NCBI GenBank assembly: GCA_035651595.1
Contig: DASRFJ010000219.1
Span: 1-54,874 of the forward strand
Direction of reading: 5' to 3'
From: JAFARZ01 sp035651595
Lineage (GTDB): Bacteria > Actinomycetota > Actinomycetes > Streptosporangiales > Streptosporangiaceae
Length of the DNA: 54,874 nucleotides
Shown here: one piece after another, positions 25,500 to 34,205 of the stretch
Layout: each line of letters opens with the position of its first letter
Numbering within the stretch: position 1 is the first letter of the stretch
Notes under the pieces: generated by a model
Seen by the model: only the letters and a program-made list of their open reading frames with translations
What the model was told of the DNA's origin: nothing
Database searches by the model: none
Made by a program: the position numbers and the translations under genes

Positions 25500-25892
25500 A
25501 TGGCGGACACCGACTTTCTCGGCCTGGGGTGGAATTTCCCTGTCGGCCTGGACGGCGGCGGCCAGATCGAGCTGACGCCGGACGGCGAGGAGAGCGTGCG
25601 GCAGTCGATCTGGACGATCCTGGCGACCTCGCCCGGCGAACGGGTGATGCGCCCCGACTTCGGCTGCGGCATCCACGACCTGGTCTTCGGCGTCAACAAC
25701 GCCGCGACGGGCACCGCGGTCACCCGCGCGGTCCGGGACGCGCTCGCCACCTGGGAGCCGCGCATCGACGTCCTCGACGTGTACGCCGCGCCCGACCCAT
25801 CCCGCCCGAACGTCCTGGTCATCGAAATCAACTACCAGGTGCGGTCGACCAACAGCAGGTTCAACCTGGTGTACCCGTTCTTTCTGGAGTAG
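25500..25892 (+). CDS. Baseplate wedge protein, GPW/gp25 family
   Basis: 130 aa. Family signatures are ESVRQSIWTILATSPGERVMRPDFGCGIHDLVFGVNN (the SxGER...P.FG core) and a C-terminal beta hairpin VLVIEINYQVRSTNSRFNLVYPF. It initiates sheath assembly from the baseplate in related particles. The start ATG follows the previous stop by three bases, and the next gene begins two bases after its stop. Confidence 0.93.
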   Translation: MADTDFLGLGWNFPVGLDGGGQIELTPDGEESVRQSIWTILATSPGERVMRPDFGCGIHDLVFGVNNAATGTAVTRAVRDALATWEPRIDVLDVYAAPDPSRPNVLVIEINYQVRSTNSRFNLVYPFFLE

Positions 25893-25894
25893 CG

Positions 25895-28800
25895 ATGCAG
25901 GCGCCCCTTATCGACAAGCGGAGCTATGCCGACCTGGTTGCCCAGACCACGCAACTGGCCGGGCAGTTCAGCGGCTGGCGGCCCGGACCCGACGGGCAAC
26001 CGGACCCGGGTCAGGCGCTGATCGGCATCTTCGGCCGCTTCGCCGCGTTGGTGATCGAGCGCCTCAACCGCGCGCCAGACATGAACTACCTCGCGTTCCT
26101 GAACCTCATCGGCGCCTCGCCGCTGCCGCCGCGCCCCGCCCGTGTGCCGCTGACCTTCCACCTGGCCACGAGCAGCCCGGTCGAGGCGGTGGTCCCGGCC
26201 GGCACCCTCGCGGCGGCGCCGGCCGCGGACACCGACCAGGGCGAGGTCGTCTTCGAGACCGAACGCCCCCTGGCCCTCACCCAGGCCCAGCTGCTGGCCG
26301 CGTACGTGAGCGACACCGAGCACGACACGTTCAGCGATCGCTTCGACGAGGCGACCGGCCAGACCGACGCGCCGTTCCCGGTCTTCGCCGCGGACCAGCC
26401 GCAACCACATCAGCTCTACCTGGCCTGCGACCAGCTGCTCACCCAGCCAGGCGTCAAGGACGTCACGCTCGCGCTGACGTCACCGGACAGCTGGCAGTGG
26501 CTGAACTGGCCGATCAGCTGGGCGTACTGGAACGGCACCGGCTGGCAGCCGGTCACCGCCAGCGCCGCGGTGCAGGGCGGCACCTGGCAGGTGACCCTGC
26601 CGGCGCTGCCCGATCTGACGCCGTCGGCGCTCGGCCCGAGCCAAGCAGGCTGGCTGCGGGCGCAGCTGGAGCTGCCGCTGCCGCCCGGCCAGAGCGGCCT
26701 GATTCCCGAGTCGATCGCGATCGGCGCGCGAAACCCCCAGGACCCGGGCTTCCCGCTGTCCCCGTTCCCCGCGGACAGCGCGGTCCAGCGCTTTTACCTG
26801 AGCGCGGACCAGGCCTTTTCCGCCGGCGGCGCCCAGGTCCGGATACCGGTCCAGCTGTCCCAGCGCGGGGCCGGCCCTGGGGTGCAGCTCAACTGGTTCT
26901 ACCAGGCGAGCAGCCAGTGGCTGCCGCTGGGGCAGTCCAGCGCCAGCGCGGACCAGACGGGAACCAGCGGATTCGACTTCCACGACGGCACCCGGGCGTT
27001 CACCCAGGACGGCGAGATCAGCTTCCACGTGCCGATGACGTGGCCAGCCAGCGTGTACCGGACCCGCACCGGGCGCTGGCTCCGGGTCGACGTGGCCAGC
27101 GGGCAGTACACCACACCGCCGGTGGCCGCGGCGCTCACCGTCGGGTACAACTGGCTGCTGCCGCGGCTAGGCCGGGTGACCGTCGCCGCCCGGCCGAGCG
27201 CGGGCGCCGCCGCGAGCCCGGTGCCGCCGGCGGCCGCATTCAGCAACGGCAGCGCCATCGACCTGACCAAGGATTTCTACCCGTTCGGCCAGGAACCGCG
27301 GTACAACGACACGTTCTATGCCGCCTGCCCGGACGCGCTGGCCAGCCCGGGCGCGGTCCTGGCCATCAACGTGACGCTGACCAACCCCAGCGGGGCCACG
27401 AACTCCCCGGTGCCGCCGGTACCGGCCGATACCAATCGCAAGGTCGTCTGGGAGGTCTGCGACGGCAGCCAGTGGCACCCGACCTCCGCGACCTATCCGT
27501 TCGCCGGCAACGGCCAGCTGACCCTCACGCTGCCCAGTAACCTCTCGCCCAGTGAGGTCAACGGCCAGCAGGGTTACTGGCTGCGGGCCAGGCTCACCGG
27601 CGGCGGGTACGGCGCGCCGGCCAGCTACACGCAGAACGCTGACCACAGCTACACGTACCAGCCGGCGACGTTCGCTCCGCCGGTCGTCAGCGGCATCACG
27701 ATCACCGCGACCGCGCCGCCGCAGCCGCCCGTCCCGGTCACCGCCTGCCTGACGTACAACGACTTCGATTATGTCGACCGCACCACCGCCGCGGCCGGGC
27801 AAGGCGGCCTGTTCCCGCCGTTCACCCCGACGGCCGACGCCCAGCCCGCCCTGTACCTGGGGTTCGACGTCCCGTTCGGCCAGCGGTCGGTGACGCTGTT
27901 CCTCGAGCCGGAGCCACCGCTGCCGGAACAGGTGGGCGCGGACCAGCTGGCCAGTGCCGAACCGGCCGGCGTCGCGCAGCTGATCTGGGAGTACTACGCC
28001 GGCCAGGCGGGCTGGCGGTCGCTGGCCGCGGTCGACGAGACCAGCACGCTGACCGACCGCGGCCTGGTGACGTTCATGGGGCCGGCCGACCTCACCGCGC
28101 GGTCGTGCTTCGGGGTGACGCTGTGCTGGCTGCGGTTGCGCTGGCAGACGGGGACGTTCCCGCTGCCGCCGCAGCTGCGCCGCGTGCTGCTGAATACCAC
28201 CTGGGCCGCCCAGGTCATCACCGTGCAGGACGAGATCCTCGGCTCGGCGAACGGCGACGCCGGCCAGGTGTTCACGGCCGCCCAGACGCCCGTCCAGCCC
28301 GGCCAGCAGCTGACCGTGCGCGAACCGCAGCCGCCCGCGCCGGCCGAAGAGCAGGTTCTGGCGCAGGAGGAGGGCGCCGGCGCCGTCACGGTGATCCTGG
28401 ACGCGACCGGCCAGCCCGACGAAATATGGGTGCGCTGGCACGCGGTGCCGGACTTCTACGGGTCCGGGCCGCGAGACCGGCACTACACCATCGACCCGCT
28501 GTCGGCCACGATCCGCTTCGGCGACGGCACGTCGGGACTGATCCCGCCGATCGGCCAGAACAACGTCCGTCTCACCTACCGCTCCGGCGGCGGCGAGCAA
28601 GGAAACCGGGCCGGCGCGACGATCGTGGAGCTGAAGTCCGGCGTCCCCTACGTCGACGGCGTCACGAACAACGGGCCGAGCCAAGGCGGCGCGCCCGTCG
28701 AGCCGATCGAGCGGGTGCAGGCGAGGGGGCCGAGGGTGCTTCGGCACCGCGACCGTGCCGTCGCCGCTCAGGACCTGGAGGACCTGGCCGTCGCCGCCTC

Positions 28801-29446
28801 CGCCGACGTTGCCGCCGCGGCCGCGGTCGTGCCGATCTTCAACCCGTACAGCCTCTGGCTTGACCCGAACGCACCGGCTCCCGGCCCCGATCATGCCCAG
28901 GTGCTAGCGGGCCAGGTCGGCGTCATCATCGTGCCTGACGAACCAGGTTCCCCGAGACCGGCACCCACCGTCGTTCTGCTCAATCAAGTCGGTGACTACC
29001 TGCGGGAGCGGTGCCCAGCCACCGCCGGCCTGTGGGTGGCCGGACCGGAGTGGATCGCCGTCAGCGTCCAGACCACGGTCGCCGTGACCTCGGTGGCGGT
29101 CGCGGACGCGACCGCTGATCAGGTCCGTGCGGCCCTGCGGGGCTACCTTCACCCGCTGACCGGCGGACCGAACGGCCAGGGGTGGCCGTTCAGCCAGCGG
29201 CCACACGGTTCGGAGCTGTCCGCGTTGCTCGAAGCGCTCGACGGCGTGGACCACGTGCACGCCCTGACCGTCACCTATCAGCCGCAGACGGCGGACCCGC
29301 AGCGCGCCGCGGGGCTCCAGCGGATCCTGGCACACGCGCTGACCGACCCGCCGGATCCGCCGGAACTCAGCAGCGACCTGTACAGCTGGCTGGATCGCGC
29401 GCTGGTCTGTTCGGGCACCCACGACGTCGCCGTTCAGCTGCCGTGA
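25895..29446 (+). CDS. Large baseplate J-like wedge protein
   Basis: 1183 aa from ATG 25895. N-terminal part: LIDKRSYADLVAQTTQLAGQFSGWRPGPDGQPDPGQALIGIFGRFAALVIERLNRAPDMNYLAFLNLIGASPLPPRPARVPLTF, as in Afp11-type proteins. The middle 600 residues are beta-rich domains. The C-terminal J region (about 925-1130) has RHYTIDPLSATIRFGDGTSG, IPPIGQNNVRLTYRSGGGEQGN and a TADQVRAALRGYLHPLTGGPNGQGWPFSQRPHGSEL wedge motif. It should form the outer baseplate wedge together with the next protein. Confidence 0.9.
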   Translation: MQAPLIDKRSYADLVAQTTQLAGQFSGWRPGPDGQPDPGQALIGIFGRFAALVIERLNRAPDMNYLAFLNLIGASPLPPRPARVPLTFHLATSSPVEAVVPAGTLAAAPAADTDQGEVVFETERPLALTQAQLLAAYVSDTEHDTFSDRFDEATGQTDAPFPVFAADQPQPHQLYLACDQLLTQPGVKDVTLALTSPDSWQWLNWPISWAYWNGTGWQPVTASAAVQGGTWQVTLPALPDLTPSALGPSQAGWLRAQLELPLPPGQSGLIPESIAIGARNPQDPGFPLSPFPADSAVQRFYLSADQAFSAGGAQVRIPVQLSQRGAGPGVQLNWFYQASSQWLPLGQSSASADQTGTSGFDFHDGTRAFTQDGEISFHVPMTWPASVYRTRTGRWLRVDVASGQYTTPPVAAALTVGYNWLLPRLGRVTVAARPSAGAAASPVPPAAAFSNGSAIDLTKDFYPFGQEPRYNDTFYAACPDALASPGAVLAINVTLTNPSGATNSPVPPVPADTNRKVVWEVCDGSQWHPTSATYPFAGNGQLTLTLPSNLSPSEVNGQQGYWLRARLTGGGYGAPASYTQNADHSYTYQPATFAPPVVSGITITATAPPQPPVPVTACLTYNDFDYVDRTTAAAGQGGLFPPFTPTADAQPALYLGFDVPFGQRSVTLFLEPEPPLPEQVGADQLASAEPAGVAQLIWEYYAGQAGWRSLAAVDETSTLTDRGLVTFMGPADLTARSCFGVTLCWLRLRWQTGTFPLPPQLRRVLLNTTWAAQVITVQDEILGSANGDAGQVFTAAQTPVQPGQQLTVREPQPPAPAEEQVLAQEEGAGAVTVILDATGQPDEIWVRWHAVPDFYGSGPRDRHYTIDPLSATIRFGDGTSGLIPPIGQNNVRLTYRSGGGEQGNRAGATIVELKSGVPYVDGVTNNGPSQGGAPVEPIERVQARGPRVLRHRDRAVAAQDLEDLAVAASADVAAAAAVVPIFNPYSLWLDPNAPAPGPDHAQVLAGQVGVIIVPDEPGSPRPAPTVVLLNQVGDYLRERCPATAGLWVAGPEWIAVSVQTTVAVTSVAVADATADQVRAALRGYLHPLTGGPNGQGWPFSQRPHGSELSALLEALDGVDHVHALTVTYQPQTADPQRAAGLQRILAHALTDPPDPPELSSDLYSWLDRALVCSGTHDVAVQLP

Positions 29447-29463
29447 CCAGGTAAGGAGGGCCG

Positions 29464-30429
29464 ATGCCGATTCCGCTGCCGAATCTCGACGATCGCAGCT
29501 ACGCCGACCTCACCGCGCAGGCCACGGCGCTGATCCCGAGCCTGGATCCGGCCTGGACGAACTACAACCCCAGCGACCCCGGTGTCACGCTCGTCGAACT
29601 GCTCGCCTGGCTGACCGAGATGCTGCTCTTCCAGGTCAACCAGGTGCCCGCTGCCAACACCGAGACCTTTCTCAAGCTGCTCAACGGGCCGGACTGGGTC
29701 CGGCCGCAGGGCGCCAGCCTGGACGACGCGACCCGCCAGACGATCCTCAACCTGCGCGACCGCTACCGGGCCGTCACCGCCGCCGACTACGAATGGCTCG
29801 CGCTGAACGCCTGGCCGCAGAGCACGCAGGCCGGGCAGCTCTCCGGCGGCGGGCGGCTCGCCCGGGTCCGCTGCCTGCCCCGGCGCAACCTGTCCGCCAG
29901 CGATCCGGCGGTGCGCGACGCCGACGCTCCGGCGCACGTGAGCCTCGTGGTCCTGCCCGCTGTGGCCGGTGAAAGCGATACCGCCCAGACCGGGACAGCA
30001 CTGTATGACGCGCTGTGGCAGTTCTTCGACGAGCGCCGCACGCTGACCACCCGGCACCACGTCGTGGGGCCGGCGTATCTGCAGGTGCAGATTTCCGCGA
30101 ACCTGGCGCTGCGCGATGACGCGCCGCCGCAGCAGGCGCTCGCCGACGCCCGGCAGGCGCTGCTGGCGTACTTCGACCCGTTGACCGGCGGCGTCGGCCA
30201 GCTCGGCTGGCCGTTCGGCCGCGCGGTCTACGCGTCGGAGGCCGGTGCCGTGCTCGAGCGGGTCGCCCTCGTCAGCTACGTGGAAAACGTCCAGGTCACG
30301 GCCCCGGGCGCGACGGACCGGGTGCAGCCCGACGCCGTCGTGCTCGAGGCCAACGAGCTGGTGCGGCTCGGCGCCACGCCGCTCGTGGCCTTTGACGCGC
30401 GCGGTCAGAGCTACCGGATTCCGGCATGA
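29464..30429 (+). CDS. Second baseplate wedge (J/Afp12-like) protein
   Basis: 321 aa. It opens with PNLDDRSYADLTAQATALIPSLDPAWTNYNPSDPGVTLVELLAWLTEMLLFQVNQVP, the hallmark of Afp11/12-like wedge proteins. It closes with the J-type motif ALADARQALLAYFDPLTGGVGQLGWPFGRAVYASEAGAVLERVALVSYVENV. It is shorter than the usual partner because the middle beta domains are absent. It overlaps the tail protein I start (ATGA). Confidence 0.9.
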   Translation: MPIPLPNLDDRSYADLTAQATALIPSLDPAWTNYNPSDPGVTLVELLAWLTEMLLFQVNQVPAANTETFLKLLNGPDWVRPQGASLDDATRQTILNLRDRYRAVTAADYEWLALNAWPQSTQAGQLSGGGRLARVRCLPRRNLSASDPAVRDADAPAHVSLVVLPAVAGESDTAQTGTALYDALWQFFDERRTLTTRHHVVGPAYLQVQISANLALRDDAPPQQALADARQALLAYFDPLTGGVGQLGWPFGRAVYASEAGAVLERVALVSYVENVQVTAPGATDRVQPDAVVLEANELVRLGATPLVAFDARGQSYRIPA

Positions 30430-31043
30430 ACTCGCCCCAGCCGCCGAGCAGCTACCTGGACTACCTGCCGGCCATCTTCCGGGAAGATCCGTTCGCCGGC
30501 CAGTTCCTGCTGGCCTTCGAGGCGGTGCTCAGCGGGGTCGGCGGGCAGCCCGGGCTGGAAACCACGATCGGCCGCGTCGCCAGCTACTTCGACCCGGCGG
30601 CGACCGATGCCGAATTCCTGCCCTGGCTGGCCGGCTGGGTGGCGCTCAGCCTGCGCGCCGACTGGGACGAACCCACCCGCCGCGGTTTCATCGCGCGGAT
30701 CGTGCCGCTGTACCGTCTGCGCGGCACCCCGGCAGGGCTTCAGCAGATGCTCACGCTGTACACGGGAGAACCGGTCCAGATCTACGATGCGTTCGACAAC
30801 CCGCCGTTCTTCTTCGAGGTCAAGCTGACCCTGAGCGAGGCGGACCCGGCGCTGCTCCAGTCCAAGCAGCAGATCGCCCGCGCGATCATCGACCAGGAGA
30901 AGCCGGCCCACACCTTTTACTCCTTGCAGATCGCGGTGCCGACGATGCGGCTGGTCTCGCAGGCGCTGCACGAGCGGGAGAACGCACCGCTGCTGATCCT
31001 AGGCACGAACACCCTGCTGGGAACGTCGATACCGAACCTGTAA
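30426..31043 (+). CDS. Phage tail protein I-like baseplate protein
   Basis: 205 aa. It matches the tail-protein-I/TIGR02242 pattern: YLDYLPAIFREDPFAGQFLLAFEAVLSGV, TDAEFLPWLAGWVALSLRADWDEPTRRGFIARIVPLYRLRGTPAGLQQMLTLYTGE and IIDQEKPAHTFYSLQIAVPTMRL. In particles it attaches the fibre to the wedge. It precedes the fibre gene by 11 bases. Confidence 0.92.
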   Translation: MNSPQPPSSYLDYLPAIFREDPFAGQFLLAFEAVLSGVGGQPGLETTIGRVASYFDPAATDAEFLPWLAGWVALSLRADWDEPTRRGFIARIVPLYRLRGTPAGLQQMLTLYTGEPVQIYDAFDNPPFFFEVKLTLSEADPALLQSKQQIARAIIDQEKPAHTFYSLQIAVPTMRLVSQALHERENAPLLILGTNTLLGTSIPNL

Positions 31044-31054
31044 GAGGAAGCATC

Positions 31055-33325
31055 ATGGCCGATTATGTCCTGCCCGGTGTGGTTGAGAAGCGGGTCCGGT
31101 TCTTCGACGGGCAGTTCCTGCAGGACCAGGACTTCGTCGATGAGCAGAACTACCAGCGGGACCGCGAGCACCGGCACAACCGCCTGCTGCACGGGCCCGG
31201 CGTGGCCGAAGGCCTGGCGGTTACCTCCGCCACGGCGAACCAGGTGACGGTCGCGCCGGGCACCGCGATCGACGCCGACGGCAACCAGCTCGCGCTGGCC
31301 CAGCCGACGACGCTCGACCTGCCCGGCGCGGAGTTCAACGACAAGCAGGGCGTGCAGATCTACCTCAGCTTCCAGGCCACCGCCACCGACCAGCAGACCG
31401 TCGGCGGCAGCAGCGACTACACCCGCTGGCTGGAACGCCCGCAGCTGACCGCGCTGGCACCGGGCAACGCCTACTCGGGCACGGCGTCGCCGGTTCTGCT
31501 GGCCAGCGTGGCGGTCGACCACGCCGGCCGGGTCACGGTGGACAACACGGCGCGCACGTACTCGGGCCTGCGCCTGCCCGGCCCGGGTGCCGACGCGGCC
31601 ACGCTGCGCGCGACCGGCAGCGGCCAGCTGGACCTGGCCGGCGGGCTCACCGTGGACGGCAACCTGGGTGTCGGGACTGCGAGCCCAGGGGCGAAGCTGC
31701 AGGTCGTCGGCGGTGGCGGCGGGTCGATCGACTTCGTGGTCAACGGCCGGATGCAATCCAACAACAACGACGGCGGGCTCTGGGTCACCTCGGACCGGTT
31801 CGTCGGCGGCTACGGGTCGGGCCAGCTGGGGTTCTGGAACAACGGTGACTGGCGGCTGACCGTGCTGAACAACGGCAACGTGGGCATCGGCACGCACAAC
31901 CCGGGCGCTCGGCTGGAGGTGGACGGCGGCGGGGGTCAGTCGGTCGACCTGGTGGTGAACGGGCGGCTGCGGTCGAACAACAACGACGGTGGGCTCTGGG
32001 TGGCCGGGGACCGGTTCGTCGGCGGATTCGACACCAACAAGATCGGTTTCTACAACAGCGGCCAGTGGTGGCTCGCGGTGACTAACGACGGCAACATCGG
32101 CGTCTCCTACACCAAGCCCACCTATCCGCTGCACATCGGGCCGGGCAAGGCGCTCAGGATCGAAGCGGGGACCAGCCCGGCGGACAACGCGGCCTATTTC
32201 AGCTTCGGCGGGAACGGCGCGTTTTCTATCGATGGCCCCGGGGTGCCGGGCGGGCGGTTGATGGTGGACAACTCGGGCAACGTCGGCATCGGCAACCCGA
32301 AGCCGGGCGCGAAGCTGCACGTCGTCGGCGGCGGCTCCATGTCGGTCGACTTCGTGGTCAACGGCCGGCTGCGGTCGGACAACAACGACGGCGGGCTATG
32401 GGTGGCGTCGGATCGCTTCATCGGCGGACTCGATGTCAACAAGGTTGGATTTTTCAACGCTGGCTGGCGGCTCGCCGTGCTGAACAACGGCAACGTCGGC
32501 ATCGGCACCAACAACCCGGGCGCGAGGCTGGAGGTCGACGGCGGTGGCGGCGGCTCGATCGATTTCGTGGTCAACGGCCGGATGCAGTCCAACAACAACG
32601 ACGGCGGGCTCTGGGTGGCCTCGGACCGGTTCGTCGGCGGATTCGGCACCAGCAACATCGGGTTCTGGAACGGCAACGACTGGCGTCTGTACGTGATGAA
32701 CAACGGCCAGGTGGTGACGAAAAACGACCTGTTCGTCAGCGGCCGTCTCGTTTACGCCGACGGCGGCAATCAGTGGTGGCACCTTCATCCCCAGCAAGCA
32801 CTGTTCTTCGGCGGTGGCGGCGGATGGTGGGCGGCCAACGACACCGTCGGCGGGCCGTCCGACCTGCGCCTCAAATCCGACGTCCGGCCGGTCACCGACG
32901 CGCTGAGCCTGGTCAGCAAGCTGCGGGCGGTGCGATACCGGTGGGGCGAGCGCGGCCTCAGCCACTTCACCAAGGACATCGCGACGAGCGTGTCCGCCGG
33001 ACCGGACGCCACCGACGAGCAGCACGAGCAGGTCCGCGAGACCGAACGCGGCAAGGCGCTCGACGCGCTGTCCGGCGACCGGCTCGGCCTGATCGCGCAG
33101 GACGTGGAGGCGGTGCTGCCCGAATTGGTCCGCGATGACGCGGACGGCTACAAACACGTCCGGTACCAGCACCTCACGGCATTGCTGGTAGCGGCGATCA
33201 ACGAGCAAGATGCGGTAGTACGCGCACTGTCAGCCGAGGTAGCCGCGCTGCGGTCGTCCGTCGGCGCTACGGAAGGAGCACGGTCGTTATGCGGGAGCAG
33301 GTGGAACAGCGCGTCAGCGAGCTAA
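31055..33325 (+). CDS. Tail fibre with S74 intramolecular chaperone-like C-terminus
   Basis: 756 aa from ATG 31055. Residues 1-180: an attachment domain (YVLPGVVEKRVRFFDGQFLQDQDFVDEQNYQRDREHRHNRLLHGPGVAEGLAV). Residues about 205-590: repeated shaft modules (GNVGIGTxNPGARLEVDGGGG, DFVVNGRMQSNNNDGGLWVASDRFVGGF). Residues about 605-720: a peptidase S74-like chaperone (SDLRLKSDVRPVTDALSLVSKLRAVRYRW...GLIAQDVEAVLPELV...VRYQHLTALLVAAINEQ), which in this family folds the trimer and may cleave itself after the Ser of the SD(L/I)RLK motif. It probably recognises the target. The last 37 bases overlap the coiled-coil gene. Confidence 0.9.
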   Translation: MADYVLPGVVEKRVRFFDGQFLQDQDFVDEQNYQRDREHRHNRLLHGPGVAEGLAVTSATANQVTVAPGTAIDADGNQLALAQPTTLDLPGAEFNDKQGVQIYLSFQATATDQQTVGGSSDYTRWLERPQLTALAPGNAYSGTASPVLLASVAVDHAGRVTVDNTARTYSGLRLPGPGADAATLRATGSGQLDLAGGLTVDGNLGVGTASPGAKLQVVGGGGGSIDFVVNGRMQSNNNDGGLWVTSDRFVGGYGSGQLGFWNNGDWRLTVLNNGNVGIGTHNPGARLEVDGGGGQSVDLVVNGRLRSNNNDGGLWVAGDRFVGGFDTNKIGFYNSGQWWLAVTNDGNIGVSYTKPTYPLHIGPGKALRIEAGTSPADNAAYFSFGGNGAFSIDGPGVPGGRLMVDNSGNVGIGNPKPGAKLHVVGGGSMSVDFVVNGRLRSDNNDGGLWVASDRFIGGLDVNKVGFFNAGWRLAVLNNGNVGIGTNNPGARLEVDGGGGGSIDFVVNGRMQSNNNDGGLWVASDRFVGGFGTSNIGFWNGNDWRLYVMNNGQVVTKNDLFVSGRLVYADGGNQWWHLHPQQALFFGGGGGWWAANDTVGGPSDLRLKSDVRPVTDALSLVSKLRAVRYRWGERGLSHFTKDIATSVSAGPDATDEQHEQVRETERGKALDALSGDRLGLIAQDVEAVLPELVRDDADGYKHVRYQHLTALLVAAINEQDAVVRALSAEVAALRSSVGATEGARSLCGSRWNSASAS
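31700..32700 (+). repeat. Repeated fibre-shaft modules
   Basis: The phrase GTGGTCAACGGCCGG or close variants occurs at about 31736, 31951, 32354 and 32567. Modules one and two, and three and four, are about 214 bases apart. Long stretches are nearly identical (for example around 31760 and 32590), which points to recent duplication or gene conversion. Unit lengths keep the frame. Confidence 0.75.
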
Positions 33326-33567
33326 GGGCCGAACTGCAGAAAGGCCAGCACGCACTCGCCGAGCTAGAGTCCAGGCAAGCCGAGCTGCGGCAGACCCTCT
33401 TGCGCATCAGCGGCGCCATCCAAGTCCTAGAGGAACTCCTCTCACCCTCCGCACCACCCCCGAGGACCACACCAGCCGCAGCCGCCACACCGTTCGCGGG
33501 CGCCACGCCGGCCGATGGGCTGCTGCTCCGTGCCAACGGCGACCCAACCCCCGCAAACGCCAGCTAA
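33289..33567 (+). CDS. Small coiled-coil protein at the end of the injection operon
   Basis: 92 aa with GGAAGGAG upstream, starting inside the fibre gene. Residues 1-50 are a heptad coiled coil (EQVEQRVSELRAELQKGQHALAELESRQAELRQTLLRISGAIQVLEELL). The rest is a Pro/Ala-rich tail. Small coiled-coil proteins with VLEELL-type ends are common as the last gene of eCIS fibre modules. A role as fibre assembly partner is inferred. Confidence 0.8.
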   Translation: MREQVEQRVSELRAELQKGQHALAELESRQAELRQTLLRISGAIQVLEELLSPSAPPPRTTPAAAATPFAGATPADGLLLRANGDPTPANAS

Positions 33568-33693
33568 CGACCCCCGCAAACGCCAGCCAGCGACCCTACC
33601 GCGCCCCGAAAGCGCAGCCCACTGCGCCCGATAGCGCATCCCCCGCGCCGCGACGGCGCAGCCCCCAGCGGCATTAGCGCAGCCCGCGGCCGC

Positions 33694-33855
33694 ATATCGG
33701 GATATTTGCACTTATTTCAGGCGGATCAACGGGTGGGCCAGATTATTGCGGACAGTTACCCCCCCGGATTGGGGGGGTAAGTGTCCGCAATCTTTTTCGG
33801 GTGCGGCGCGAGCCGGGGAAGAAGCAACAGCGCTGCCCCGCCAAATCCTGATATT
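33694..33855. repeat. R1-C palindromic repeat, fullest copy
   Basis: The central stem has its left arm at 33745-33765 and right arm at 33771-33791 (21 bp with one G:G mismatch, loop GGATT). The outer motif ATATCGGGATATTT at 33694 faces AAATCCTGATATTT near 33842. The whole unit is therefore an approximately 160-base inverted structure. It lies between the injection operon end and the DUF1345 gene. Confidence 0.82.
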
Positions 33856-33881
33856 TCCGTAAATCGTGCTTCGACGGGTAC

Positions 33882-33973
33882 CGGACCGCCCACCTTGCTC
33901 CCCGCGCATATCAGATCGCCCACCTTGCTCCCCGCGGATATCGGACCGCCCACCTTGCTCCCCGCGCGCATAT
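33882..33973. repeat. Three 30-bp tandem repeats
   Basis: The units at 33882, 33912 and 33942 share GCCCACCTTGCTCCCCGCG and end in ATAT (or GCATAT). They follow immediately on R1-C. No coding or binding role is apparent. They are not CRISPR-like because there are no spacers. Confidence 0.85.
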
Positions 33974-33996
33974 TTGTTGGGGTGTCGCGGATTCTA

Positions 33997-34085
33997 AGGT
34001 GTTGGAAAAGTGCGCTGCGTTAGAAAAGGGTGCGGGTCTGGCGCCTTTTTTGATATGAGACCCTTTTCTGGCATGTTAGGCGGTT
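33997..34085. repeat. R2 copy 2 (right of the injection-system locus)
   Basis: It begins GGTGTTGGAAAAGTGC and contains a GC stem ending GGCGCCTTTTTT. It is enclosed by AGAAAAGGGT (34022) and ACCCTTTTCT (34060), which pair. It aligns with the R2 copy at 11732, the two copies bracketing the injection-system locus. The stem followed by six T residues resembles an intrinsic terminator. Confidence 0.62.
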
Positions 34086-34205
34086 GCCTTGCGCCTCTAT
34101 GCTTCTTGAGTCACATGCGCCTCGCGTGAGGGTCGGCCGACACGGGGATACGGTGCCGCTCTCCAATCAGGGAGTTCGCGGCCGGGCGGTGGCTACGCTG
34201 GGCGG

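Larger units (their letters stand above)
12183..33567 (+). other. Contractile injection system (eCIS / phage-tail-like) locus
   Basis: Twenty-two genes over 21 kb encode nearly the full parts list of an extracellular-type contractile injection system: AAA+ ATPase, cap, two sheaths, two tubes, LysM/hub/spike/PAAR, gp25 and J-type wedge, tail protein I and fibre. No head, terminase, holin or lysis genes occur, so it is not a prophage. Structural genes 16861-33567 are nearly contiguous with many 1-4 base overlaps and are probably one operon. I see no obvious cargo toxin and no tape-measure-like protein. Lifestyle (released or cytoplasmic) cannot be told from sequence. Confidence 0.9.
33568..34205. 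other. Repeat-filled gap downstream of the injection operon
   Basis: No gene is evident. It begins with a duplicated 17-base CCCCCGCAAACGCCAG phrase shared with the gene end. It then holds R1-C, three 30-bp tandem repeats and R2 copy 2. The last 120 bases lead into the DUF1345 gene. Confidence 0.6.

Noticed and set aside
12183..33567. Injection locus as a prophage
   Set aside because: No capsid, portal, terminase, integrase, holin or lysin genes. The AAA+ ATPase, DUF4255 and PAAR/J gene order is that of an eCIS.
33756..33971. Small minus-strand protein with GSKVGGP repeats
   Set aside because: It is the translation of the 30-bp tandem repeats and the R1 arm; no start signal and no coding context.
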